A stretch of DNA of 64,000 bases from Bacteroidales bacterium (GTDB lineage: Bacteria; Bacteroidota; Bacteroidia; Bacteroidales; UBA932), in assembly GCA_015060245.1 (NCBI GenBank), contig SUYU01000010.1, forward strand, positions 1 to 64,000. The letters are read 5' to 3'. The notes beneath the pieces are model-generated. The model did no database searches. It saw only the letters and a program-made list of their open reading frames with translations, and was not told where the DNA came from. Shown here piece after piece: positions 36,448-45,005 of this stretch. Positions within the stretch are counted from its first letter, which is position 1, and each line of letters starts with the position of its first letter. Made by a program: the position numbers and the translations under genes.

Positions 36448-37656
36448 ATGAGCAACATGGCAATCATATCGCTTTTATTGACAGCAGTTGCCTTGTCAGC
36501 AACAGTCAGTTCCATGCTCACATCAAAAAAGATGAGACGCAAGGTCGCCTATATGCTGGATGCCCTTGAAGACAAGGAACTGAACTTCAGATTTGATGAA
36601 AGGCGATTAAGAGGCCGCAAGTTCAACCGCACCCTTAACCGTCTGCGCAACATTTTTGACAAGGAGAGACGCGAAATAATAGAGCAGGAGAAGTATTTTG
36701 GACTTCTGCTCGACCACGTAAAGACAGGAATCACTGTAATTGAGCCCGACGGCCGGGTCAATTACTGCAACAACACTGCACTGGTTCTGCTTGGGATTGC
36801 CACCTTGGGCCACATAAGGCAGTTACGTACAGTCAGCGAATCTCTCTACAATACGTTTCAAACCATTTCCGACACCAAAGAGGAGAGGGTAAGTTATTAC
36901 AATGAAAGCGGTAAAATAACAATCTCCATAACAGCATCGGCAGCAACAATAGGCAAGGCACAGGTCAAGGTCATAGCATTCAATGACATCAGTAACGAGA
37001 TTGCCGAGAATGAACAGCAGTCATGGACAAAACTCATAAGGGTCCTTACCCATGAGATTATGAACACCGTAACCCCAATTGCATCGCTAAGTGAAACCCT
37101 TCTGCGCTTTGATGGAATAAACGGGGAGATCAAGAGCGGACTGAACACCATTTCACAATCATCGAGAGGGCTCATCAAGTTTGTTGATTCATACAGGAAT
37201 CTTACAAAAGTGGCACCGCCTGTAAGGAAGGCATTCTACTTCAGGGAACTTGCAGAAAGAGTGATTGGACTTACAAAAGAGCAGACTTTAATCTGCGGTG
37301 CGGTATGTACCTACATTGAAAAGACAGATGACATTATCCTCTACGCAGATGAGGGACAGATAACACAGATTCTGATCAATCTGGTAAAGAATGCCATTCA
37401 GGCCGACGCCCGAAAAGTGGAAATCACTGCCGAGATAAACGTTTCGGAACATATCATCATAAATGTTATAAATGACGGCACACCTATAAGCAAAGAGAGT
37501 CAGGAAGAGATTTTTGTTCCATTCTTCACTACAAAACAAGAGGGAACCGGTATAGGGTTGAGCCTTTCACGTCAGATAATGCGTATGCACAACGGCACGC
37601 TCTCACTTACCCGAAGCGACAACAAGTGTACAATATTCACCATGATATTCAAATAA
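36448..37656 (+). CDS. Sensor histidine kinase
   Basis: This 402-residue kinase has one short N-terminal hydrophobic segment (AIISLLLTAVALSATVSSML), a linker helix, a PAS-like domain (GLLLDHVKTGITVIEPDGRVNYCN), a phospho-acceptor helix with His202 in VLTHEIMNTVTPI, and an ATPase domain with LVNLVKNAIQA (N box) and GTGIGLSLS (G box). Without a periplasmic sensor domain it probably senses an intracellular or membrane signal. It is encoded eight bases after its cognate response regulator and ends convergent with the AraC gene. Confidence 0.92.
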   Translation: MSNMAIISLLLTAVALSATVSSMLTSKKMRRKVAYMLDALEDKELNFRFDERRLRGRKFNRTLNRLRNIFDKERREIIEQEKYFGLLLDHVKTGITVIEPDGRVNYCNNTALVLLGIATLGHIRQLRTVSESLYNTFQTISDTKEERVSYYNESGKITISITASAATIGKAQVKVIAFNDISNEIAENEQQSWTKLIRVLTHEIMNTVTPIASLSETLLRFDGINGEIKSGLNTISQSSRGLIKFVDSYRNLTKVAPPVRKAFYFRELAERVIGLTKEQTLICGAVCTYIEKTDDIILYADEGQITQILINLVKNAIQADARKVEITAEINVSEHIIINVINDGTPISKESQEEIFVPFFTTKQEGTGIGLSLSRQIMRMHNGTLSLTRSDNKCTIFTMIFK

Positions 37657-37684
37657 CAACTGCTTTTGGCAATTATAACCAGAT

Positions 37685-37741
37685 AATCATCTTCGAAACT
37701 GCCTAAAGGGCCTTTCCGTTACGGCTGTCGGGAAGATGATT
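37685..37741. terminator. Inverted repeat between convergent kinase and AraC genes
   Basis: AATCATCTTC (37685) and GAAGATGATT (37732) are a perfect 10-bp inverted repeat with a 37-base loop that contains AAAGGGCCTTT. It sits at the convergent 3' ends and overlaps the AraC stop region. It may act as a two-way terminator; T-runs are weak. Confidence 0.35.
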
Positions 37742-38552
37742 TGGACCTGTAAAGCGTGGGGGTTATACCCTCATGGCGTTTGAAGCGGCGGGCAAAGTAT
37801 GACTGGTCATGGATACCCAGTTCAGATGCTATCTCGCTCAACGGTTTTGATGTGTTGCGCAAAAGCATTTTTGCCTTTACCATTATGGCCTCCTCAATCC
37901 ATTCCGAAGGAGATTTGCCTGTGACACCCTTGATTACCTTGTTCAGATGGTTGGGTGTAATGTTGAGCCGGGCGGCGTAGGCCGTAACAGGCTGCTTGAT
38001 CTGCATATCATCGCTACGGAAAAGAAGATCAAGGAACCGGTTGCACAACGGCTCTCCCCCTCCATTGCCCGAGGCAGAAATCTGCCTGCTGTAAATGGCA
38101 TCTGCCTCTACAAGAAGTGTTGTAAGATAGGCTGCTATTATCTCGCTATTAGGATTTTCGAGGCTGTTTTCCTGGTCAAGCCTCTCAAAAAGGGTATTGA
38201 TTCTTGCACTCGCCTCCCGCCCAAGAACTATTTTGGGATTCCCCCACACCCTCAAAAAAGAGAAGCGGTTCATTGGAGCCTCCTGCTGGTGCAGTCCCAT
38301 AACGCACTGGGAGTGGAATCCGCCCATAAAACCCTGGCTTCCTTCATAATAGCGTACCTTGAACATTTGTCCCGACGGTATTATTACAAGGTCATCTGCC
38401 TGTATGAAACAGGTCTTCTCTCCTATATCAACAAGTACTGTACCCTCCTTCAGATAGAAGAAGCAATGAAGCGGAGAACGGGCAGGATGTACCCCCTCCT
38501 GCCGTTCATAACACTTCTTGTCAAGTTTACGTATTACAAAACTCCTTGCCAT
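37719..38552 (-). CDS. AraC family transcriptional regulator
   Basis: The 277-residue regulator has an N-terminal cupin-like sensing domain (PLHCFFYLKEGTVLVDIGEK, DDLVIIPSGQMFKVRYYE). The C-terminal domain is a double helix-turn-helix with YAARLNITPNHLNKVIKGVTGKSPSEWI and LSEIASELGIHDQSYFARRFKRHEGITP, the classic AraC signature. Its ATG lies two bases after the stop codon of formate-tetrahydrofolate ligase, so the two are co-transcribed. The inducer is unknown. Confidence 0.9.
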   Translation of the reverse strand: MARSFVIRKLDKKCYERQEGVHPARSPLHCFFYLKEGTVLVDIGEKTCFIQADDLVIIPSGQMFKVRYYEGSQGFMGGFHSQCVMGLHQQEAPMNRFSFLRVWGNPKIVLGREASARINTLFERLDQENSLENPNSEIIAAYLTTLLVEADAIYSRQISASGNGGGEPLCNRFLDLLFRSDDMQIKQPVTAYAARLNITPNHLNKVIKGVTGKSPSEWIEEAIMVKAKMLLRNTSKPLSEIASELGIHDQSYFARRFKRHEGITPTLYRSKSSSRQP

Positions 38553-38554
38553 TA

Positions 38555-40273
38555 TTAGAAGAGACCTGTTATCTCACCATCATCGGTTATGTCTATTCTC
38601 TCTGATGCAGGTTCCTCAGGCAAGCCAGGCATACGCATGATTTCGCCTGTAATAGGTATAAGGAATCCCGCTCCGGAGGCAATCTCAATCTCCCTGACTG
38701 TTACCACAAAATCCTTTGGCCTTCCCAATAGGTTTGGATTGTCTGAAAGCGATTTCTGGGTCTTGGCCATACAGATTGCAAGGCCGTCGAGCCCCAAATC
38801 TGCAATCTTCTTCAAATCGGCCTTAGCCTTTGGCGTATAGTCTACGGCCTGGGCTCCGTATATTCTGCGGGCAATGGTCTCAATCTTCTCCGTAACCGGC
38901 TTTTCAAGATCATACAACGGTGTAAACTTATGGTCTGCAGGCACCTGCTCAATCTGACGGGCAACCATGTCGGCCAACTCCAAAGCGCCTTCGCCGCCCT
39001 TGCTCCACACTTCCACAATAGAGGCCTGGGCTCCCATACTGTTGCAATACTCCTTAATGAACTCCAACTCCTGCGGAGCATCAGTCACAAAACGGTTGAT
39101 TGCCACAATTGGAACAAGGTTGAACTGCTTGATGTTCTCAATATGCTTCTGCAAATTCTCAATTCCTCTCTTTACAGCCACAAGCCTACGTGTTATCTCC
39201 TCTACAGAACATACACCATCTGCACAGGCGGTAGTCTCCTCCTTAAGTTCCTTCAACGACATTCCGCCATGATATTTGATGGCCCTTACTGTAGCAACAA
39301 GCACAACAGCCTGAGGATTGAGCCCCGCAAAGCGGCATTTTATATCAAGGAACTTCTCTGCTCCCAAATCAAAACCGAAACCGGCCTCTGTAATTGTGTA
39401 ATCAGAGAGTGCCAATGCGGTTTTGGTGGCAATTACAGTATTTGTTCCCTGTGCAATATTTGCAAACGGACCACCATGAATAAAGGCCGGCGTACCCTCA
39501 AGAGTCTGCACCAGATTAGGTTTGATGGCATCCTTCAAAAGTGCCGCCATTGCTCCATGGGCATTCAGATCACGCGCATAAATCGGTTTCTTGTCAAATG
39601 TGTAGCCAATAAAAATATTGCCCAATCTTCTCTTCAAATCTTCAATATCATTTGAAAGACAGAGGATAGCCATAACCTCCGATGCTGCTGTAATGTCAAA
39701 GCCGGTCTCACGCGGAATACCCGAAGTTGTACCGCCCAATCCAACAACAATCTTTCTCAACGAACGGTCATTCATATCCATTACCCTCTTCCATGAAATG
39801 GTACGCGGGTCGAGGTTCAAAGAGTGCTTCTTGCTCTGGATATTGTTGTCAATCAAGGCTGCCAAAAGATTATGCGCCTTCTCAACTGCCGCAAAATCAC
39901 CGGTAAAATGAAGATTTATATCCTCCATAGGCAGAACCTGTGAATATCCGCCACCGGTTGCACCGCCTTTAATACCAAATACAGGGCCGAGAGATGGCTC
40001 CCTCAATGCCACTGTTGCCTGTCGGCCAGACTTGTTCAAAGCCTGGGCAAGACCAATTGAAACTGTAGTCTTTCCCTCACCTGCCGGTGTTGGAGATATG
40101 GCCGAAACCAAAATCAGTTTTCCGCCCGGATTCTTCTTCTCCTTGTAATTCAACGGCACCTTTGCCTTATACTTTCCATAGAGTTCCAGATCATCCCTAT
40201 CAATATTCAGAAGATCTGCCACCTCAACTATCGGACGCATCTGCGCCTGTTTTGCAATCTCAATATCTGTCAT
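38555..40273 (-). CDS. fhs: Formate-tetrahydrofolate ligase
   Basis: The enzyme makes 10-formyltetrahydrofolate from formate, tetrahydrofolate and ATP for purine and one-carbon metabolism. The 572-residue sequence has the P-loop TPAGEGKTT, GPVFGIKGGATGGGYSQV, the INLHFTGDFAAVEKAHNLL segment and HGGPFANIAQGTN, all typical of Fhs. The longer open frame to 40312 adds a lysine-rich 13-residue stretch; ATG 40273 (MTDIEIAKQAQMRPI) is the normal start. It is followed by an AraC gene two bases downstream. Confidence 0.97.
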   Translation of the reverse strand: MTDIEIAKQAQMRPIVEVADLLNIDRDDLELYGKYKAKVPLNYKEKKNPGGKLILVSAISPTPAGEGKTTVSIGLAQALNKSGRQATVALREPSLGPVFGIKGGATGGGYSQVLPMEDINLHFTGDFAAVEKAHNLLAALIDNNIQSKKHSLNLDPRTISWKRVMDMNDRSLRKIVVGLGGTTSGIPRETGFDITAASEVMAILCLSNDIEDLKRRLGNIFIGYTFDKKPIYARDLNAHGAMAALLKDAIKPNLVQTLEGTPAFIHGGPFANIAQGTNTVIATKTALALSDYTITEAGFGFDLGAEKFLDIKCRFAGLNPQAVVLVATVRAIKYHGGMSLKELKEETTACADGVCSVEEITRRLVAVKRGIENLQKHIENIKQFNLVPIVAINRFVTDAPQELEFIKEYCNSMGAQASIVEVWSKGGEGALELADMVARQIEQVPADHKFTPLYDLEKPVTEKIETIARRIYGAQAVDYTPKAKADLKKIADLGLDGLAICMAKTQKSLSDNPNLLGRPKDFVVTVREIEIASGAGFLIPITGEIMRMPGLPEEPASERIDITDDGEITGLF

Positions 40274-40336
40274 AACTAACTTTTTTATTTTTCTTAACAC
40301 CAATAAAACCACATTGTTTTAAAGCCTCTCTCCTGC

Positions 40337-40550
40337 CGCCGGCCGCTCCTTGGCCAAACATCCGGCACTCCGAGAATTACACCCTTGTTTTCAAGTCTTT
40401 CTTTCTCGCCGGCTGCACCTTGGGCAAATGCCTGATATCAAATGCCTGATATCCAAAAATTACAGACCTGTGGGCAAGACATCTGTCCTACCGGCTGCAC
40501 CTCGGCCAAACACATGACACCAGGGAAATTACGCCCAATATCCAAGGCAT
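40337..40550. repeat. Degenerate tandem repeat, about 72-bp period, three units
   Basis: Units starting near 40337, 40409 and 40491 share a beginning like GCCGGCTGCACCTTGGGCAA, a middle ATCC or CTCC motif and a following AATTACAGACC-like stretch. The second unit carries a perfect 14-bp tandem duplication, AAATGCCTGATATC (40427-40440 and 40441-40454), which explains its greater length. No ORF is evident in the 480-bp gap between fhs and the tRNA; the rest is AT-rich sequence. Confidence 0.55.
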
Positions 40551-40699
40551 CCCGCACCCGGTCAGTATGGCGCAACACCAAATCAACACCAAATTACGGG
40601 AGAGCCAATTGATGAGCCTAAAAAACAATGCTCTTCAGAGGTTGAAAATACGAAAAATTCCAAAAAATTAAAAATCTTTAAAAATTTTTGAAGTTTTTT

Positions 40700-40730
40700 T
40701 TGGATATTTAAAAAATAGTCTTACCTTTGC
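40700..40730 (+). promoter_or_regulatory. Promoter of tRNA-Glu
   Basis: TTTG (40700-40703), a 19-bp spacer and TACCTTTG (40723-40730) form a full match to the Bacteroidetes vegetative promoter. The tRNA begins 21 bases downstream. Confidence 0.8.
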
Positions 40731-40751
40731 AATCCCAAACGACAACTAATT

Positions 40752-40826
40752 GGTGGATTCGTCTAACGGTTAGGACGGAAGATTCTCAATCTTCAAATAG
40801 GAGTTCGATTCTCCTATCCACTACCA
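40752..40826 (+). tRNA. tRNA-Glu (anticodon CTC)
   Basis: The cloverleaf is complete: acceptor GGTGGAT with ATCCACT (one G-U pair), D arm GTC/GAC, anticodon stem GAAGA/TCTTC enclosing loop TTCTCAA with anticodon CTC, and T arm AGGAG-TTCGATT-CTCCT. Discriminator A is followed by an encoded CCA (40824-40826). It has its own promoter and terminator. Confidence 0.95.
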
Positions 40827-40832
40827 AAAAAG

Positions 40833-40859
40833 AAGCGGACTCAAAAAGTCCGCTTTTTT
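40833..40859 (+). terminator. Terminator of tRNA-Glu
   Basis: AAGCGGACT and AGTCCGCTT form a perfect 9-bp stem with loop CAAAA and a run of six T, seven bases after the CCA end. Confidence 0.9.
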
Positions 40860-40946
40860 CGTATACCCACTCTCCGGGCAACAACTATTTTGAAAAAAGC
40901 AGGAGTTACTTTTGAAAGCAATCCTGCTCTTGTTATCTGGACTTTT

Positions 40947-40991
40947 GCATCAGCCAATTCTCGGCGACTTAGCATGCATCAGCCAATTCTC
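40947..40991. repeat. 16-bp direct repeat, 29-bp period
   Basis: GCATCAGCCAATTCTC occurs at 40947-40962 and 40976-40991. Looser repeats of GGCTTGAGC follow to about 41030. No gene is visible between the tRNA terminator and the serine hydrolase gene. Confidence 0.7.
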
Positions 40992-41032
40992 AGTGGCTTG
41001 AGCGGCTTGAGCGACCTGGCATGCCTCAACCA

Positions 41033-41127
41033 GGCAGTCATCTGTTTATTTGGCAGTCTTCTATTTCTTTGGCGGTCATCTGTTTCTTTGGCGGTCATCT
41101 GTTTCTTTGGCGGTCGTCTATTTCTTT
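41033..41127. repeat. 19-bp tandem repeat, five units, overlapping a stop codon
   Basis: Five contiguous 19-bp units start at 41033, 41052, 41071, 41090 and 41109. Units 3 and 4 are identical (GGCGGTCATCTGTTTCTTT); the others differ at two to four bases. The fifth unit contains the last codons and stop of the minus-strand serine hydrolase gene (stop at 41118). Confidence 0.9.
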
Positions 41128-42239
41128 GTAATCCAATCGGAGACTGCAATAGGCATGGTATCTTTTAAAAGCAGTGAGGTCAACGGGTTTATGATGTCGT
41201 GGCCGTGGGCACTGTTTGTAAAATATACAAGGGTGGTCTGCTCAGAAGGTATGACAAGGAAAAGGGCCTTGAAACTGCCGTTGTCGCCCCAATGCCATAG
41301 AATCTTGCCATGGTTGGCATTCTCTTCTGTACCGATTCCCATAGCCCAGGCAATCTTTTTGTCAATCTCCCTGTTGTTGTCGCTGTATCTGAATGCATTG
41401 CCGGTATTTGCGTCAAACATAACCTCAAAGGTTTCGGGTTTGAGGCCTGTGCCGTTGAGAAGGGCCTGCACAAATTTTGAGTAATCTGCAGCACATGTTC
41501 TCAAGGTGTAGCCCACATTGGCTCTCGGATGGCGGCCCTTGCCCCTGTTCTCGCCACTCTTGTTGTAACCGTCAACGGCCAACGAGTCATAAACAGGCAA
41601 CCAGTTGTAAGAGGTATACTCCATACCAAGCGGATCAAAAACAATCTCCTTTGCAATGGCATCAATATCCTTGCCCTTTATTGCCTCAACGGCTCTCTGC
41701 AAGAATGCAAAACCCTCTCCCGAGTAGCCGAAGCATGAATCGGTCGCAAACTTGAACTCAATGGTTGATGTAGGCCATTCATCAGAAGATGGGCTCTTGC
41801 TCCAGTTGGGGAGTCCGGTCCTGTGGTTGAGCACAATGCGCGGTGTAAGGAGTTTTGCACGCTCCTTGTCGGCAAAACGATCAATGTCGGTATATTCACA
41901 AATGGGCTTGTCGAGGTCTATTTCGCCATTTTCATAGAGTTTCATTACAATGTATGCAAATACCACTTTGCTCAAAGATGCGGCCTGAAAAATTGCGGGC
42001 TGCGGAACGGCAGTGCCTTGAGCAATCTTTACCGAATCATAAAAGGCCGGATTTGCCACCTGCACAGAGAGTTTCTCCTGCGGAGAAACATACTCCAACT
42101 GAATGAGCGGAACCTCGCCCTGTGCTATTATTTTTGCAATTTCATCTTTGTAGAACTCATCCTTGCCCTGCTGTTGTGAGCATGCTCCCAAAATTGCCGC
42201 CAAAGCAAAAAGGGCGGCATAAAGAAGATACCTTTTCAT
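41118..42239 (-). CDS. Serine hydrolase, beta-lactamase class C / PBP4-like family lipoprotein
   Basis: The 373-residue protein has a lipoprotein signal ending ILGAC (Cys20). The penicillin-binding fold follows: S88-L-S-K91 is the SxxK catalytic motif, YSGEGF supplies the tyrosine motif, and HWGDNGSF corresponds to the H/K-x-G motif on the last strand. It may act as a D-Ala-D-Ala peptidase or esterase on the cell envelope; resistance activity cannot be inferred. The stop codon lies in the last unit of a 19-bp tandem repeat. Confidence 0.88.
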   Translation of the reverse strand: MKRYLLYAALFALAAILGACSQQQGKDEFYKDEIAKIIAQGEVPLIQLEYVSPQEKLSVQVANPAFYDSVKIAQGTAVPQPAIFQAASLSKVVFAYIVMKLYENGEIDLDKPICEYTDIDRFADKERAKLLTPRIVLNHRTGLPNWSKSPSSDEWPTSTIEFKFATDSCFGYSGEGFAFLQRAVEAIKGKDIDAIAKEIVFDPLGMEYTSYNWLPVYDSLAVDGYNKSGENRGKGRHPRANVGYTLRTCAADYSKFVQALLNGTGLKPETFEVMFDANTGNAFRYSDNNREIDKKIAWAMGIGTEENANHGKILWHWGDNGSFKALFLVIPSEQTTLVYFTNSAHGHDIINPLTSLLLKDTMPIAVSDWITKK

Positions 42240-42417
42240 ATTGATATGATTTTAATATTGTTTTCAAACAATCCGGCCGCTTCCCGACAGCCATTTCAAA
42301 TATCAAAGATAGATAATTTTAGCCCCACTTGGCAACAGCACTGCAAATAAAAATGTGGATTATCCAAACAATCGGCAAAGAGCGTTGTTCTAAAGAAAAC
42401 AGATAAACTGATACGTT

Positions 42418-42843
42418 ATGATCTACAATTTTCTTTTCCCAAAATATGACAATAACAGGCTGTCGGGAATATTATTGGCAGTGCGGATAATTTTTGGAGG
42501 ATTGCTATTTTACCATGGTTTCACAAAAATAATGGCACTCAACGCATTATCGTTTACATTTCCTGACCCGTTGGGCATTGGTGCGCCCACCTCACTGTGG
42601 CTTGTAATATTTGCCGAAGTCTTCTGCTCGCTTGCCTGCATATTTGGCCTGCTGTTCAGACTTGCACTCCTGCCAATCATCTTCTCAATGGGAGTTGCAT
42701 TCTTTGTTGCCCACGCCGGTGACCCCTTTGCAGCAAAGGAACTTTCGCTGGTGTACCTACTTGTATTTATAATACTCTACATAACCGGTCCGGGCAGTTA
42801 TGCCCTTGACTGTTGGTTTGCACGTTTGAAAAAAGAGCAGTAA
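42418..42843 (+). CDS. DoxX family membrane protein
   Basis: This 141-residue protein has four membrane helices. ILLAVRIIFGGLLFYHGFTKI carries the DoxX N-terminal pattern, followed by LWLVIFAEVFCSLACIFGLLFRLALLP and a final helix ending LDCWFARLKKEQ. DoxX/DoxD-like proteins are linked to thiosulfate:quinone oxidoreduction or membrane redox processes, but most are uncharacterised. It is 12 bp upstream of a thioesterase gene on the same strand, so the two are probably co-expressed. Confidence 0.85.
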   Translation: MIYNFLFPKYDNNRLSGILLAVRIIFGGLLFYHGFTKIMALNALSFTFPDPLGIGAPTSLWLVIFAEVFCSLACIFGLLFRLALLPIIFSMGVAFFVAHAGDPFAAKELSLVYLLVFIILYITGPGSYALDCWFARLKKEQ

Positions 42844-42855
42844 TTTTGGCACATT

Positions 42856-43311
42856 ATGGCAAGACACTCCAGACAGATATTCTCAGAACCCGCACTTACC
42901 CACAGAATAAAGATAAAGGTAAGGTTCAGCGAGGTAGATGCCATGCGCGTTGTCTGGCATGGCGAATATGTAAGATACTTTGAAGACGGACGCGAGGCCT
43001 TTGGCGTAAAATATGGCGGTCTCAACTACAATACTATAACAGATGAGGGTTACTACATTCCAATAGTAAAACTCGAACTCAACTATCTTATGCCCCTTAA
43101 ATGTGGCGAAACCGCCATTGTTGAAACACGTTTCATAAACACCAACTCCGCAAAGATCATATTTGAATATATCATCTACCGCGAGAGCGACATGGCAATA
43201 GCCGCCACCGGAAAGAGCCTTCAGGTCTTTACCCACGTGGAGAGTGGCGAGATTGAATTGAGCGCCCCCGACTTCTTCATAAAGTGGAAAAAGGATTTGG
43301 GCATAATCTGA
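42856..43311 (+). CDS. Acyl-CoA thioesterase, 4HBT hotdog family
   Basis: The 151-residue protein begins its domain with IKVRFSEVDAMRVVWHGEYVRY. This is the YbgC/4-hydroxybenzoyl-CoA thioesterase motif, where an Asp near the DAM position and the HGEY segment form the active site of a hotdog dimer. KLELNYLMPLKCGETAIVETR continues the fold. It would hydrolyse an acyl-CoA; substrate unknown. It follows DoxX by 12 bp and ends just before an array of 16-bp repeats. Confidence 0.9.
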   Translation: MARHSRQIFSEPALTHRIKIKVRFSEVDAMRVVWHGEYVRYFEDGREAFGVKYGGLNYNTITDEGYYIPIVKLELNYLMPLKCGETAIVETRFINTNSAKIIFEYIIYRESDMAIAATGKSLQVFTHVESGEIELSAPDFFIKWKKDLGII

Positions 43312-43385
43312 CACCGTTGGGCATAATCTGACGCCGCAATCCGCTGCATAAGACAACATACCGTTCCGGCAGCACTGTAATTCGC

Positions 43386-43561
43386 CCGGACCGTCTGAAA
43401 CCCGGACTGACTGAAATCCAGGCCGTCTGAAATCCGGACTGACTGAAATCCGGACTGACTGAAAGCCGGACCGTCTGAACCCCAGACCGTCTGAAACCCG
43501 GACTGACTGAAATCCGGAGTGACTGAAATCCAGACCGTCTGAAACCCGGATTGCATGAAAG
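43386..43561. repeat. 16-bp tandem repeat, eleven units
   Basis: Eleven contiguous 16-bp units of the form CCGGACYGWCTGAAAY run from 43386 to 43561. Two versions alternate irregularly: CCGGACTGACTGAAAT and CCRGACCGTCTGAAAC. Just upstream, GGGCATAATCTGAC also occurs twice around the thioesterase stop codon. There are no spacers, so it is not a CRISPR. It occupies the convergent gap before the YeiH terminator. Confidence 0.95.
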
Positions 43562-43563
43562 AG

Positions 43564-43600
43564 AATTCCCCTGAAGTACAAAAAATACTCCAGGGGAATT
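43564..43600. terminator. Bidirectional terminator between thioesterase and YeiH genes
   Basis: AATTCCCCTG and CAGGGGAATT form a perfect 10-bp stem. An inner AGTA/TACT pair shortens the loop, and ATTTT follows on the plus strand. It can serve both convergent genes. Confidence 0.8.
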
Positions 43601-43659
43601 ATTTTAGGTATTTTAAAGGCCGGCACCATTATCTCAGGCACCCGACTCCAAAATCTCTG

Positions 43660-44964
43660 TTATAGGCCAAACGATGGTTTAACTACGCCGAACAGCAAGT
43701 AAGCAAGAACCAAAGTTACAACAATGTTGAAGCACTGTGCTATAAGGAACGAGTAGAGAATTGAACGGTTCTCCTTTGAAACAATATCCTTAAGGCGTGT
43801 ATCAAGACCAATGCACACAAATGCCAAAGAGAAGAACAACTGTGAGAAGGTCTTTGCCAAAGAGGTCTCAACCAATTTCGATTTTGAAGCATCTGGGAAG
43901 ATGTCGCCGCTCTGACACAAACTGAATACCAATGATGCTGCAACAAAACCAATAATGAATTTAGGGAACTTCTCCCACACAATGCCGAGAGAAGGTTTCT
44001 GTGACTCTCCGTCCTCACCTTTGGTTGAAAGGTAAAGGGCAATGAAGAATGCCACAAAACCAATAAGCACGTTCTGTGTAGCCTTAACAATCACACCGGT
44101 CTTATTGGCCAAATCGCCCATCTGGGCAAATGCCATCTCTGAAGAGGCTGCCACACCGCTGGTAGTATCAATTGTACCGCCGATCCATGCTCCGGCAATC
44201 TCCTGCTGCACAATAGGGTCAGAGGTCAAAAGCGGAACAATTGTCTCTGCAAGCCAAGGCATAAGATAGATCATTGGAACAACAACAATAAGCACAACAG
44301 AAACAATGTAAGAGAGTTTTCTGTCATCGGTTCCGGCAACGCGTGCTGCGGTAATACATGCCGACACTCCACAGATTGAAAGACCGCTTGAAAGAGTCAT
44401 GGCTGCAGAGCGCTCAACCTTGAATTTACGTGCAACGAAATATGCAAAGAACCATACTATTGATACAACAAGCACAGCCTGTATAAGACCCATAGAGCCC
44501 GATTTCATAACATCCCTGAAGAGGATTGTGGCACCAAGACATACAACACCAATCTTGATGAAATACTCACCCTGTATAGCAGGTTTCAACCATTCAGGTA
44601 TATGGAAACAGTTTCTGATAATAAGTCCAAAAATTACAGAGAAGAACACAGCCTCAAAACCGTAATACTTGATGAACGGAATTTTTGCAAGCCACAAGGC
44701 AAGTCCCGAGATTGCAAAAACAAATATAAAACCGCCCAAAAGCCTCTTTACGGGGCGTTTTAGCATAATATTTCCTGCAAAAAGAACCACAAGGGCAATA
44801 ACAAAAAGGGTTCCCAACTGTCCCCAAGCCTCCAAAGACCTCAAGTCTGTAGGAATGGCTATATTGGGAAGATGATAGGCAAAACCTGCAATCAGCAACA
44901 AAGGGATTGACATGATTACAACCACCCAATCCTCAACCATAAACTGCTGCCAGAATTTTTTCAT
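43660..44964 (-). CDS. YeiH-type putative sulfate exporter (UPF0324)
   Basis: This 434-residue membrane protein has about ten helices. Family features are SVIFGLIIRNCFHIPEWLKPAIQGEYFIKIGVVCLGATILF, SSGLSICGVSACITAA, and the internal repeat with WIGGTIDTTSGVAASSEMA plus FSLAFVCIGLDTRLKDI. YeiH/UPF0324 proteins are annotated as putative sulfate exporters, but transport evidence is limited. It has its own promoter-like element and is separated from the fimbrial operon upstream by a terminator. Confidence 0.88.
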   Translation of the reverse strand: MKKFWQQFMVEDWVVVIMSIPLLLIAGFAYHLPNIAIPTDLRSLEAWGQLGTLFVIALVVLFAGNIMLKRPVKRLLGGFIFVFAISGLALWLAKIPFIKYYGFEAVFFSVIFGLIIRNCFHIPEWLKPAIQGEYFIKIGVVCLGATILFRDVMKSGSMGLIQAVLVVSIVWFFAYFVARKFKVERSAAMTLSSGLSICGVSACITAARVAGTDDRKLSYIVSVVLIVVVPMIYLMPWLAETIVPLLTSDPIVQQEIAGAWIGGTIDTTSGVAASSEMAFAQMGDLANKTGVIVKATQNVLIGFVAFFIALYLSTKGEDGESQKPSLGIVWEKFPKFIIGFVAASLVFSLCQSGDIFPDASKSKLVETSLAKTFSQLFFSLAFVCIGLDTRLKDIVSKENRSILYSFLIAQCFNIVVTLVLAYLLFGVVKPSFGL

Positions 44965-45005
44965 AATAAAAACAAATAAGTGTAGATTAGACTTCAGTTA
45001 ACAAT

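Noticed and set aside
43386-43561. CRISPR-like array
   Set aside because: Units are 16 bp and contiguous, with no spacers and no cas genes.
42883-43641. Minus-strand open frame of 252 codons with repeated SGFQSVRVSDG-like peptides
   Set aside because: The peptide periodicity is only the translation of the 16-bp tandem repeat, and the rest is antisense to the thioesterase gene.
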